64,000 nt of DNA from Eledone cirrhosa (GCA_964016885.1 OZ024742.1:1730810-1794809); one strand, 5' to 3'. Positions 1 through 11,065 are shown, numbered from the stretch's first letter. Notes: a model not told the origin generated them from the letters alone. Program-made: numbers and translations.

Positions 1-150
1 GGCTAATAAAGACTTTTGATGTATTGAAGGCTTCTTTGGTTTATTTTCATAATTCTTCGGCTCTGTTTAATTACATTGAGCTATACCTTTACTGTCATTT
101 CTATAATACGAAGAGGGTGTTTAACTCCAACACACTCTAGTATTTTAATT
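1..150 (+). repeat. 3' part of hammerhead-bearing dispersed repeat
   Basis: The segment matches the reverse complement of about 56600-56758, sharing the GGCTAATAAA start, the CTTTTGATGTATT block and the AATACGAAGAGGGTGTTT block. In the full copy near 57.9 kb, GGCTAATAAA is the base run directly 3' of the predicted hammerhead cleavage site, so the ribozyme core of this copy would lie just outside the window. Confidence 0.75.
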
Positions 151-233
151 CATATATATATATATATATATATACATATATATATACGGGCCTGTCCTGC
201 GTTTCCTTCATTTTACCATCGTCTTTGCCTATT

Positions 234-530
234 TTTAGAATTAACTCTACACACACATACACCAACACACACACCACCACACACCAACACACACACACAA
301 ACACACACAAACACACACACCAACACACACACCACCACACACCAACACACACACCACCACACACCAACACACACACCAACACACACACACACACACCCCA
401 TCACACACCACCACACCAACACACACACCACCACACACCAACACACACACCAACACACATCACCACACCAACACACACACGAACACACACACCCCATCAC
501 ACACCACCACACCAACACACACACATAAGG
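234..530. repeat. CA-rich cryptic microsatellite (CACCA/CACAC mix)
   Basis: About 300 bp consist almost only of A and C on the plus strand, mixing CACCA, CCAACA and (CA)n units. It produces long spurious His/Thr and Cys/Val reading frames in several phases. No gene is supported here. Confidence 0.95.
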
Positions 531-841
531 GTGGGTGAAGATAACAGAAAAATGACCAAAGCAGAGGACAGTTCCTTCTGATCAGTTGACCCCCCATGTT
601 ACTTTCCATTGACATCTATCACTCTCACTCTAACCTATTTTTCTTGCTAACCATAATTCCCTCCTCCCCTATCTTTATTGCTATCCCCTGACACTACTCC
701 CACTGTTTCAATCTCCTTACCAACAACCATCATGTAGCTATAACTGTCCCTCTTCCTTTACTCTCTAAAATACTATCCTCTTCATTCTATTATTCTGCTT
801 TGTCCCATCACTCTCATTATTTTACTCTCTCTACTTTCTGT
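531..841. other. Unassigned pyrimidine-rich stretch
   Basis: This stretch is rich in C and T on the plus strand. I see no coding pattern, RNA motif or recognised repeat in it. Confidence 0.6.
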
Positions 842-1485
842 GAAGGTGCATGACCTAATGATTAGGGTGTTGGGTTGATTCCTGGACCAGGGGACCCATT
901 GTGTTCTTGAGCAAGATGCTTAATTTTATGTTACTTTTCATGATAGGATTGTGGTCCCTATCATTAAAACATCCAAGAAACATTCCCTGAGGTGGAACCT
1001 CATAGGAAACCAGCTAAACCTGCATAGGTGTGAGCTGTAACTTAACAGAACTGGGGCCCCTATTATGAAAACACCCAGAAAACTTTGAGATGCAACCTTA
1101 CAGGAGGTCAGCTAAACCTACAGAGGTGTGAACTGTGAATTGAAAGAGACACCATAGAGCAGAAATTACACTTTGTTCTTGTAGAAGACATAACTTGGTG
1201 CCATAAGAAAATACATCCTGTACATTCTGTAAAGTGGTTGATGAATGAACAGCAGCTTTGTAGGGTAGCAAGGATCTATAGATTCATTAAGGACATGACA
1301 ACATCTCTAGTGTTGATGCCATCATAAAATGTACCCAGTACACTCTGTAAAGTGGTTGCTGTTAAGAAAGGTATCCAACCATAAAGGATGTCGGAATGTG
1401 ACACATTTAAGAAATGATTTGGACCGTGTTGACCTGTCCAACTCCTTCCAGTGTAGCAAGTGTATGTAAAATGGTAATGATTACA
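842..1485 (+). repeat. Degraded SINE-A copies
   Basis: A head resembling GGTGCATGACCTAATGATTAG and a TTCTTGAGCAAGATGCTT middle are followed by blocks like ACCCAGTACACTCTGTAAAG and AAGTGTATGTAAAATGGTAATGAT. The last resembles the SINE-A/LINE 3' end. The copy is diverged and may combine two insertions. Confidence 0.6.
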
Positions 1486-1807
1486 TATAGTATATACACC
1501 CTAGTAATATATGTATGTATATAAATATGGCAATCAACCATGTGTCCCTCACTGACTGCAAACATTATTATATTTTCCTGCCACAAAATGAAATTATTTA
1601 CCCAGTATTTCCAGCAAATATTTGAGGAATGTTTTCATATTTATAAAACCCTTTTCTCTGTTCTTTATAAAAATGTAAGAAATATCTGTGGAATATTTTC
1701 TAAAATATTCCACACTTCTGAAGCCATTGTCTGTCCTATAACAAACTGAATGGTGATCTTTTAAGACAAAATAAGATTTCTCCTGCTTTTTGTTTGTTTT
1801 AAGGGAC

Positions 1808-1862
1808 CTCTTATATATACATACATACATACATACATGCATATATACATATATATATATAT

Positions 1863-1911
<49 letters not shown>

Positions 1912-1924
1912 CACATGTATGTAC

Positions 1925-1984
<60 letters not shown>

Positions 1985-1985
1985 G

Positions 1986-2054
<69 letters not shown>
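1808..2054. repeat. (TA)n / (TATG/TACA)n microsatellite
   Basis: The first part is built from ACAT tetranucleotides and the rest is nearly pure TA dinucleotide for about 250 bp. Tyr/Ile reading frames across it are artefacts. Confidence 0.95.
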
Positions 2055-2059
<5 letters not shown>

Positions 2060-2538
2060 AGATGATGGTGTTGGTTTGGTTAAAAAAAAAAGAATATAAT
2101 TAAAGAAACATGAATGTGTGATTTGAGTTTTTCATTCTTGTAAAAGGGCCAGAACATGTACCATAGAGCATTTCGTCTGATGCTCTACGGATTCTGCCAA
2201 CCCATTAGTAAATATTACAATGAATGCAGTGTTCTGAGATATTTCTTGTTTATTTCAAATAGGATAGATGGACTTGACTGTTGGGTTACTCTGGGTTGAC
2301 CCCGAGGTGCTCAAGCACAAGAGTCACCGCTGATACACACACACACACACACTCACACAATATATGGTAATTAGCCATCAAAATATTCTTTAAGTTCCAT
2401 GAGACTTTTTGGTTAGAAATCAAATTCCCCTTCTGCAGTTTACCTGCCTGTTCCATGCCACCTCATCTTTGTCTTATATATGTGTTGTACGTAAACACAT
2501 GAACACATTTTTATTTATATATATTACATGAATAAATA

Positions 2539-2834
2539 AGGCATGTGGCTTAGTGGTTAGAGTATTGGGCTTACAATCGGGAGGTTGTGAGTTTGATTCT
2601 CAGGCTGGGTGATGTGTTGTGTCCTTGAGCAAGACACTTTATTTCACATTGCTCCAGTTTACTCAGCTGTAGAAATGAGATGTGACGTCACTGGTACCAA
2701 GTTGTGTCGGCCTTTGCCTTCCATTGGACAACATCAGTAGCGTAAAGAGGGGAGACTGATATGTATGGGCGACTGCTAGTCTTCCACAAACAACCTTGCC
2801 CAGACTTGTGCCTCAGAGGGGAACTTTCTAGCTG
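2539..2834 (+). repeat. tRNA-derived SINE, SINE-A subtype 2
   Basis: The head GTGGCTTAGTGGTTAGAGT resembles a pol III A box and GAGTTTGATTCTC a B box. The family block CCTTGAGCAAGACACTTTAT follows. The 3' half reads GGACAACATC, GGGCGACTGCTAGTCTTCC and CCAGACTTGTGCCTC, and the copies near 30.1 and 43.3 kb share it, which defines a subtype different from the copy at 44.1 kb. Confidence 0.85.
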
Positions 2835-3092
2835 CAAATCCATGACCAAAGGGGGTCTTTACCGTTTGTCATTAGATATAAATGATAAACACAGAGATAC
2901 AAAAACAATCAGTATTATTTGGTTCATATTTTGGATGAGAGAAAAAACAAATTCAACATATTGGACATTAGTCCTCCATCAAGAGAATACACACAATAGT
3001 ATATTAAAAAAAGGGAGACGTGTGTATGTATGTGTGTGTTGTTTTTAATTAATATATATATATCAAACAACTAATTCCTTGTAGATACATTT

Positions 3093-3280
3093 TTATTTTG
3101 TTTTTTTGGCTAAAGCTCTCACTGATGTATATTCCTTAATCTTCTTGGATGTGTAGATCTCAAGGAATCGAAGCCATGCAATGCTTCGTCCCATTTGATG
3201 CGACACACAAGGTCCACTATTCAGGTTATTAAGGATAAAAGTGAGTAGTTGGCTGGAAGTTGTGCAGTGCTGCACATCAC
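3093..3280 (-). CDS. Candidate terminal exon, unknown protein
   Basis: The minus strand has an open frame ending in TAA at 3093-3095, with an AATAAA overlapping the stop. The predicted C-terminus has non-repetitive composition unlike the microsatellite frames nearby (for example MGRSIAWLRFLEIYTSKKIK). Possible acceptor AGs lie near 3280 and 3255, but the pyrimidine tract is weak and no partner exon was found. I do not recognise the protein. It may instead be a dispersed repeat with a chance frame. Confidence 0.25.
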
Positions 3281-3595
3281 AGAAGTCCATTATTGCAGAA
3301 GTGTGTCTGTCTGTTTGTGTGTTCTGCATGTACACACACTGGTACATACACACATACATATACACATATACATAGACACACTCAGATCTATATTATTTCA
3401 TTGTTCATCAGAACTGAGTTTAGACCCACTCTCTCTGTCTCTCTACCACACACAGACACTCATGTGCAATAGTCTGTTAAATTATTGTATATTTATAAGT
3501 TAAAAACTTCAGACCAAATTTGGACATAGTGTCATCCTGCTTGGTCTAATGTAGATTCTATATATAGACTCTGTATTATGTTAGACTATGTTTAG

Positions 3596-3912
3596 TGTAA
3601 AGTTGGATCAATTGTACCAAATCCAGTCCAGTCTGGTCTAACCTAAGACTACTTTATATTATGTTAGACCAAGTTGTACCAAATCCAGTCCAGTCTGGTC
3701 TAACCTAAGACTACTTTATATTATGTTAGACCAAGTTGTACCAAATCCAGTCCAGCCTGGTCTAACTTAAGACTACTTTATATTATGTTAGACCAAGTTG
3801 TACCAAATCCAGTCCAGCCTGGTCTAACCTAAGACTACTTTATATTATGTTAGACCAAGTTGTACCAAATCCAGTCCAGCCTGGTCTAACTTAAGACTCT
3901 ACTCTCTACTAT
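3596..3912. repeat. 62-bp tandem repeat, about 5 copies
   Basis: The start TTAGACCAAGTTG recurs at 3664, 3726, 3788 and 3850, an exact 62-bp period. Units contain CCAAATCCAGTCCAG and GGTCTAAC and differ by single substitutions (CAGTCTGG versus CAGCCTGG). The outer units are more diverged. Confidence 0.95.
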
Positions 3913-4840
3913 GTTAGTTCTAAGTTAGACTGTGTTATATTTTCCTGCTAGTTTATTTTTTTTAAAATCTTGTCCATACATGGCATCACACACACATACC
4001 ACATCTCTCTCTCACACACTCACACATACCTGGGTGGGAAGCCACACACACACAGATGGTAGGAAAGCTCTAGTTAAGTTTTTCTATATAACAATAGTAA
4101 TCATTTCTTGATTAGTCATTCAATACAATCAACAGGTACAATAGGGATTTATTTACCTATAAATGTGTAAAGAAAGAAACGGGTAACAAACAACAACAAG
4201 CAACAAATTAACAAGATAGATGAAACACACTTCTGTTATAAATTGGACTTCTGATGATGGGAAGAAGAGATAAACCACACACCAAGATTGTTATGAACCA
4301 CAAGACGGCAAAAGATATCTGTTGCAATAAAGATTGCATGTCATTATATTTTCACTGTTAGATATCAACTTGGCATTGCTTGGCATGCTTTGTCTCATTT
4401 TTATCTATTATTTCATTACTGTTCATTTGTTTTCTATATACACCTTCCTCCTCCTCTTCTTCTTCTTCTTCTTCTTCTTGCTTTTCATATTCTTGAAGTG
4501 AAATGAACTGACAAAAAAAAAGAATCAAATATTTTTGCAGCTTTTTTCAGGAATGAGCTTTTTAAAACTTATGATAATAATAATTATTATTATTATTATT
4601 GTTAGTGTTTTTCTTTTCTATTCTTTATCTATTGTTTGGCCATTTTTCTGGAATTGAACTTGATTCCAGGAGAAAATCTGTTATTCCCCACCCCCACCGA
4701 AACCTTTACCAAAGACTTCAACACATTTATTTACTAAAAAAAACAAAAAAAAACATTGATATTGATTTTTATAAAGATTTTCAGTCAACATTTTTGGACA
4801 TCACTGATTAAAGATTTTTTAAAAAACTAGAAATATGTAT
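3913..4840. other. Unassigned AT-rich stretch with short microsatellites
   Basis: It contains a CA-rich patch near 3988-4055, a (CTT)n run at about 4442-4480 and a (TAA/TTA)n run at about 4571-4600. I see no gene or recognised mobile element. Confidence 0.6.
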
Positions 4841-4880
<40 letters not shown>

Positions 4881-4925
4881 ACACACAGACACACACACAG
4901 ACACACACACACACGTGTGTGTATG
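4841..4925. repeat. (CA)n microsatellite
   Basis: CA dinucleotides are interrupted by regularly spaced GACA units and end in a short CACGTGTG palindrome. Confidence 0.95.
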
Positions 4926-5440
4926 TATGTGTGAATAACAAGAATCCACTCTCAGTTAAGGGATTCATAATACAAATTAGAAATACAAGAGTGAAAACTA
5001 ATGTTGAGTAAAAGAAGAAAAACAAATCTAAAATCAAGTTTAAACTTTTACCTTATATTTTCTGATATTTTGGAATTAGGATTCCTTTTTCAAAACAAAG
5101 AAAGTATTGGGCTGATCCCATTTCATTTTTTATTTTGTTTGAGAAAGGTGTCCAAAGTTTGAAATATCCTCAAACATAAAAGTGTAAACTTGATTTTTAA
5201 TTTGTTTTCTTATTTTCTAAATATTCCTCTTTGTAATTTCTATTTGATTGGCTTTCCCCAAACAATCATACCCACACCACGATGCTTGAAATAAGCTACT
5301 CTAATATATAAATATATATAGGTATATACATGTATATGTAATGCTTCATATAAGCTACACCGATGTGTGTATATGTATATATATGTATTCAATGCTTTAT
5401 ATAAGCTACACTGGTGTGTATATATATGTGTATATATATG

Positions 5441-6009
5441 AGCATAAGAGGAATCAAATGCTGTGTGCAGGAGAGGCGGTTGCGCTGGTATGGACATGTG
5501 ATGTGTATGAAGGATGACAGCTGCATAAAAAGGTGCAGAGCACTAGAAGTCGATGGAAACTGCAGAGTGGGGAGACCCAAGATGACCTGGGATGAGGTGA
5601 TAAAAGCCGACCTTACCCAATTACACCTCTCAAAGGCAATGACACACGACCGTGACCTCTGGCGTCACGCAGTAATACAGAGTACCCGACCTCCCATGGG
5701 TACAAGCTGAAGCATATAGACAATATGCCCCCACACCCCCCACCGCAAGGTGGTCGTGGAGGTGCCACGGCAAAAAAGCACCCAGCCCACACTGTAAAGT
5801 GGACGTGTAGACGCCACGAAAAAGCACCCAGCACTCACTGTAAATGAGGTTGGTGTTAGCAAGGGCATCCAGCTGTAGAAATCAAACCAAATCAGTTCCT
5901 GTATGAGCAAGGCATGGTCAGCCGACCAGACACTGCCCACACCAGGACAACCCGTCTAACCCATGCTAGCGTGGAAGAACGGACGTAAAATGGTGATGAT
6001 GATGATATA
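5441..6009 (+). mobile_element. RTE-type LINE, 5'-truncated 3' fragment
   Basis: It encodes the last roughly 85 residues of the family polyprotein, with the hallmarks RRLRWYGHV, GRPKMTWDE and a stop at 5708-5710. A 3' UTR of about 295 bp follows and ends in a GATGATGATGATA tail. The UTR includes GGTTGGTGTTAGCAAGGGC and GCTAGCGTGGAAGAACGGAC, shared with the copies near 18-19 kb. The 5' junction lies in a TA microsatellite. It cannot be mobile on its own. Confidence 0.9.
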
Positions 6010-7010
6010 TATACATATATATATATGAAATGCTTTATATAAGCTAAACTAATGTATATATATGTTGAACCCATTTAAAATGGCGGTATCTGGCCACAAT
6101 TCTCTCACCTCTTTCTGTTCAAACTGGCTGTAACCAGCCACTCGTATATTCGATATTATATGAGATAATTATGTGAGGAAAAGCCTTTACCATGGAAATA
6201 TAATAATAAATATAAATGTAAATGCTAAAGGTTAAATATGTATACAGACATTAAGGAGGTGAATATGATATAATAAATTTAGTTCAGTTTGGTTTGTGTT
6301 TATATTTCAAACTAACAATAGTCTAAATATTTTTCACCTGAAATAGAACTTCTAGAAATTATTGTTGATTTTTGTGAAAGTGATATTTTATTTACATATT
6401 TATACATATTTATATATATTTTTATATATTTTGTATATGCATGTGTGTGTGTGTGTGTGAGATATTATTTGTGTGGGTGAAATTTATTGTTTTTTTTATT
6501 GTTGTTTTTAGGATTTTGTTTTGTGTACGATCTCATTAGTGTAACGAAGAAGAATGGTTAATTAGTAGTGTGGAGAATCTTTGTAGTTAGCTGTAAAATT
6601 ACAGCTGTTTCACATATTACATATTTCACATTTCAGAGGAAGATTTTTAACTTATTTCATTCACATAACACTCACACTGGCTGGCACTCATCTAATCTAT
6701 TTGAAATCTTGTTTTGGATATTATTAAATAGAATTCATATATATATATATATATACACACATGTATATATATATATGTAGATGTTCAACCTAATGAAGAT
6801 ATATATACATATATATATATATGTGTGTGTGTGTGAATTTATAATAAAAGGCTTCCATTGTGTGCACTTTGCTCCACATCAGTATTGAGTACTTTTTTTT
6901 ACATCATAAACACACACACACACACCTGAGTGGGTACAAATGAAACAGTAATCAACACAATGTAGAAGTTGAGAATATTTACATCACCGTTTGACTTATG
7001 TGTGTATATA

Positions 7011-7068
<58 letters not shown>

Positions 7069-7085
7069 AGGTGCATTATTGGTTG
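6010..7085. other. Unassigned AT-rich stretch with microsatellites
   Basis: (TA)n or (TG)n patches lie at about 6738-6780, 6800-6835 and 7010-7064. No coding frame of plausible composition and no repeat family was recognised between them. Confidence 0.6.
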
Positions 7086-7189
7086 TGTAAAATGGTCCAA
7101 TAACTTTGTTAGCAATATTAAGTTCTCCACGCTTTTGTATATCTCCAATTCCATTCGAGGGAACAGCTAGATGATGTAAAACGGAGTAT

Positions 7190-7407
7190 AGGTATCAAAA
7201 CGAAAATCCGAAGGCAAGGTAAAATTCCAATCATTTAATCACGACACGTTTCAATAAGAGATAGATCGATTGTGAAGCCATGATTGATTATCACTGATCT
7301 CATCAGGTGAAAATGAATTGTCTTCAAATTCTTGATATGAGGGAGAAAAAATAACTATGTTCTCTCACAGAATTCATTCCCTCATATGCCTTCGGATTTT
7401 CATTTTG

Positions 7408-7412
<5 letters not shown>
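7190..7412. repeat. Short foldback repeat with hammerhead-like core
   Basis: TATCAAAACGAAAATCCGAA at about 7192 is answered by an inverted TTCGGATTTTCATTTTGATA near 7391-7410. The interior on the minus strand holds CTGATGA and GAAAC boxes. It resembles the other hammerhead-bearing inverted repeats in this window. Confidence 0.55.
7231..7316 (-). ncRNA. Hammerhead-like ribozyme motif (degenerate)
   Basis: On the minus strand the order is stem I strand TCATTTTCAC, core CTGATGA, a long central region, core GAAAC, then GTC and stem I strand GTGATTAAATGA. The stem I strands pair over about 10 bp with a TT bulge. Stem III would be only 2 bp (AC/GT), as in minimal hammerheads of Penelope-like elements. 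Stem II pairs poorly near its base, so activity is doubtful. Confidence 0.4.
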
Positions 7413-7439
<27 letters not shown>

Positions 7440-7524
7440 ATATTTATATATATAGCAAGTAAGTATGTTTTGAAACAGTGAGCAGGTTTGAAATTAGAAA
7501 ATATATAGCTTTCACCGTATTTTT

Positions 7525-7804
7525 GACTAAAGGAATTTTAGCCTGATAATGGGGTTTAGAACCCTCTGATAAATGGAAAAAGATGAGTATTGACGTACAT
7601 GGGAGTCGAACCCACATCTGTGGTTATCAGACCACTGTGCTACCATTACACCAACACATCACCCGGGTGATGTGTTGGTGTAATGGTAGCACAGTGGTCT
7701 GATAACCACAGATGTGGGTTCGACTCCCATGTACGTCAATACTCATCTTTTTCCATTTATCAGAGGGTTCTAAACCCCATTATCAGGCTAAAATTCCTTT
7801 AGTC
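7525..7804. repeat. 280-bp palindrome containing two tRNA-like copies
   Basis: The 140-bp arms are inverted copies around a central CCC|GGG at 7664/7665 with no spacer. I checked the outer boundary (GACTAAAGG against CCTTTAGTC), the centre and internal blocks and found no mismatch. Each arm holds a tRNA-like sequence plus a flank with AACCCTCTGATAAATGG. It sits next to TA microsatellites. Confidence 0.9.
7669..7741 (+). pseudogene. tRNA-like sequence, anticodon loop with GAT
   Basis: A D-arm-like GGTGTAATGGTAGCA, an anticodon arm GTGGT-CTGATAA-CCAC and a T arm TGGG-TTCGACT-CCCA are visible. The loop would present GAT, an isoleucine-type anticodon. The 3' acceptor strand GTACGTC has no complement at the 5' end, so this is a tRNA-derived fragment, not a normal tRNA gene. 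Its mirror copy occupies the minus strand of the left arm. Confidence 0.55.
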
Positions 7805-7916
7805 ATATATATATATATATATATAGTAGTGAAAAAATGGGAGGTTACACAAGTTGAAGAATCGTTCGAGTGAAGCATGTGTCCTCAAATATGTTTTTTT
7901 AATTTGATGTGGAACT

Positions 7917-7918
<2 letters not shown>

Positions 7919-7995
<77 letters not shown>
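7919..7995. repeat. (CT)n(TA)n microsatellite
   Basis: A CT dinucleotide run passes directly into a TA dinucleotide run and abuts the outer edge of the left inverted-repeat arm. Confidence 0.95.
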
Positions 7996-7999
<4 letters not shown>

Positions 8000-8975
8000 T
8001 AAATAAAAGTCAAATGATTAAAATTTAGCTTCGTTTATTACTGCTATATATATTTCAGTGACAGCCATCTTTGGCTGTGACCTCTTCAGGCAGTTTGAAT
8101 TAGTATGGTATAGACAAGTACATATGTTGTTTAGGTGTATGATATTGTCAATACTCTGATATGCCCAGTTCCTTGTTGGGTTGTTAATTCACTGGGGAAC
8201 TGGAGTCATATGAATTCAAACAAACGAATTTCAGTGTCACAGGTCCCCTTCTCCTCTCATTGGTCAGTTATTAGAACATTCCTCATTCTAAGTGTTGTTA
8301 TTGTTGGAGTTAGCTTAAAAATTGATAAAATGGTAGAAGGGACAAGGTATTAAAGGAACAAAATAACAAAATAACAAAAAAAGTGTCAAACTTCCCATTG
8401 TTCAGTTCTGAGAGCATTCCTCAGTCAGAAGTCTATAGAATTCTTTCTGGGGTGAGGCTCCCTGTAGTGTTTTTGCCTGCTATTGTTCAGTACATTTGAC
8501 CTCCACCATTATTTTGGTACTGTTGTTGTTGTAGTGGTCAGCTTATATCTTGCTGCTGCTAACAATTTAGAAGTATCCAGTTTGTGTTTTTTTCTTCATC
8601 CCTCCCGCCACCATCGTAGTGGTGGTGGTGGTGGGGGGGGGGGGGGGTCTTTCATGTATATGAAGAAATATATGGCAATAAATGAAGAAAACAGAAAATA
8701 AATAAATAATATAATAAAGTAATTAATATAATTTGTGTAATTTGAAAATAAATAAATAAATAGAGAATAAAGAATAAAGAGTAAATGAGAGATTGGTGAA
8801 AAAGTAATGATAATGTATATGGAGAGGTGAGAAATAATGTAGGATAAAGTGTGTGTGTGTGTGCTATAACCAATCTCAAGGTCAGAATATGTTGGATAGA
8901 TTGGTATGAGACAAGATGTTAAGATGAGATATTCAATGTGTTTGTGTTATAATCTATCTCAACTTAAAATAAATA
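7996..8975. repeat. Left inverted arm of Penelope-like element
   Basis: It is the inverse of 9981-10942 with very few differences, mainly in the length of a GGT/G-run tract near 8622-8648. It starts AAAGTTAAAT and ends near ACTTAAAATAAATA. Confidence 0.9.
8040..8094 (-). ncRNA. Hammerhead-like motif, left arm
   Basis: This is the mirror copy of the motif at 10843-10897, read on the minus strand: ACTGC, CTGAAGA, a long stem II, GAAA and ATA followed by GCAGT. Confidence 0.5.
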
Positions 8976-9305
8976 TAAGGTGATACAGTGAAGAGGGCAG
9001 AAAACAAAAAACAAATTAATAAAGAGAAATCAAGATTTAAGATTGGAACTTGAAAGTCAGAAATCTGGTAAATTAAAAGTGTTTGTGTTATAGATGTTGG
9101 CCAGATTATTATGGCTGTGTCCGATTCTGTCTCTAGGCTATCATGGTGTCTGCTCCGCCTGGGTTGTTCCCTGTGGCTTGAGGGGAGTTCACAACCTAGG
9201 GTGTTGTTATTGCCCATATAGCTTGAGGGAGGTTTGGCCGAGAGGTGTTTTCATGTTCTGTAGAAGTCCCTATAGCTTGAGGGGAGTTCACATCCTCTTG
9301 TGTTG

Positions 9306-9962
9306 CTACTGTCCATATATCTTGAGAAAGGTCCCGGCTCTAAGGTGTCTGCATGTCCCGAAGAAGTCGGTTCTGAGGTTTATCAGGCCGCTTCCACCTC
9401 TTAGTATCTCGAGGGTCTCGTTCAGGCATAGTTTGCATATGCAAGATCCCCCTTTATCGGGTGGTACTTTCCTGATTATGTACCAGGCCAGAGAGTATGG
9501 GGTCCTGTCCAGCTTAAGCTTCCAGATCAGGTCGGAGAGAGCTGTGCTTTTCCTTTTGGCCTCCTTCTTGAATGAATGGCGATGGTTGTACCAGCGGTCC
9601 TTAAAGCTCGTTGATGTGGCTCCTATGTAGAGGTGTTCGGAGTTGGGGGTTTTAACCCTACAACCGTACACTAGGTTCTTCTTGAGACATTCATTACCAA
9701 GGGGGCATGATTCGGGGTTTCTGCAGTTGCAGAGGGTGGTCGGCCTCTGCGTGTCTATATTAGGGTTCTCATTATGTGTTACATGTTGGTCTTCCCCCAT
9801 GCTCGGTGGGGGGTCCTTGGGTCTGTTTGTGTTTCTTGGGTGGGCTCTGGGTCCCCCCTTCCCTCCTTTCACATGGTTCTGCTGAGTGTTTGTATTGCCA
9901 TCTTCTGGTTGTGTGTGGTTTTTAAGCCTACTTCTGTTGATGCTAGCTATGTGTTGGGCCAA
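9306..9962 (-). pseudogene. GIY-YIG endonuclease domain, 5'-truncated PLE ORF
   Basis: The 218-residue open frame lacks any reverse transcriptase. A basic, low-complexity N-terminal part is followed at about residues 82-95 by the Cys pattern CNCRNPESCPLGNEC. Then come VYGCRV and the GIY-YIG core: the YIGATS block with downstream KDRWYNHRHSF (Arg and His positions expected in the nuclease) and LSDLIWKLK. This Cys-motif plus GIY-YIG order is characteristic of the endonuclease of Penelope-like elements, which nicks target DNA. The frame opens 20 bp inside the right arm boundary, so the start codon is not meaningful. It is truncated and presumably inactive in transposition. Confidence 0.75.
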
Positions 9963-9980
9963 ATTTCTCGTGGTATTATT

Positions 9981-10942
9981 TATTTATTTTAAGTTGAGAT
10001 AGATTATAACACAAACACATTGAATATCTCATCTTAACATCTTGTCTCATACCAATCTATCCAACATATTCTGATCTTGAGATTGGTTATAGCACACACA
10101 CACACACTTTATCCTACATTATTTCTCACCTCTCCATATACATTATCATTACTTTTTCACCAATCTCTCATTTACTCTTTATTCTTTATTCTCTATTTAT
10201 TTATTTATTTTCAAATTACACAAATTATATTAATTACTTTATTATATTATTTATTTATTTTCTGTTTTCTTCATTTATTGCCATATATTTCTTCATATAC
10301 ATGAAAGACCCCCCCACCACCACCACCACTACGATGGTGGCGGGAGGGATGAAGAAAAAACACAAACTGGATACTTCTAAATTGTTAGCAGCAGCAAGAT
10401 ATAAGCTGACCACTACAACAACAACAGTACCAAAATAATGGTGGAGGTCAAATGTACTGAACAATAGCAGGCAAAAACACTACAGGGAGCCTCACCCCAG
10501 AAAGAATTCTATAGACTTCTGACTGAGGAACTGAACAATGGGAAGTTTGACACTTTTTTTGTTATTTTGTTATTTTGTTCCTTTAATACCTTGTCCCTTC
10601 TACCATTTTATCAATTTTTAAGCTAACTCCAACAATAACAACACTTAGAATGAGGAATGTTCTAATAACTGACCAATGAGAGGAGAAGGGGACCTGTGAC
10701 ACTGAAATTTGTTTGTTTTTAATTCATATGACTCCAGTTCCCCAGTGAATTAACAACCCAACAAGGAACTGGGCATATCAGAGTATTGACAATATCATAC
10801 ACCTAAACAACATATGTACTTGTCTATACCATACTAATTCAAACTGCCTGAAGAGGTCACAGCCAAAGATGGCTGTCACTGAAATATATATAGCAGTAAT
10901 AAACGAAGCTAAATTTTAATCATTTGACTTTTATTTAACTTT
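9981..10942. repeat. Right inverted arm of Penelope-like element
   Basis: It is the inverse of the left arm. The outer end ATTTAACTTT matches the inverse of the left arm's AAAGTTAAAT. It ends shortly before a different single-copy flank that begins TACTTTACACTACTCC. Confidence 0.9.
10843..10897 (+). ncRNA. Hammerhead-like ribozyme motif, right arm
   Basis: The order is ACTGC (stem I), CTGAAGA core, stem II built from GTCACAGCC and GGCTGTCAC with one mismatch, a T, GAAA core, a short TATATAT stem-loop, then ATA and GCAGT. The last five bases pair perfectly with the first five. Predicted cleavage is after A10892. The core fits CUGANGA...GAAA...NUH. Confidence 0.5.
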
Positions 10943-11065
10943 ACTTTACACTACTCCGGAGTAACCAAACCAACCTGCGCACTTCGTCGAGTGCTCCAGC
11001 CTGCATACTGAGGTGTTGGTATGCAACCAACATAAACTCAAAATCTATATATATTTATATATATA

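Larger units (their letters stand above)
7996..10942 (-). mobile_element. Penelope-like element remnant with inverted terminal arms
   Basis: Two arms of about 970 bp in inverted orientation (7996-8975 and 9981-10942) flank a 1-kb core. The minus strand of the core encodes a GIY-YIG endonuclease with an upstream Cys motif, the arrangement typical of Penelope-like retroelements. The reverse transcriptase part is missing. Each arm carries a hammerhead-like motif, a feature described for the terminal repeats of these elements. The element lies between TA-rich microsatellites. Family assignment rests on motif order, not on a search. Confidence 0.7.

Noticed and set aside
7669..7741. Functional tRNA-Ile gene
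   Set aside because: Acceptor strands do not pair and the sequence sits in a perfect palindrome. A tRNA-derived repeat head fits better.
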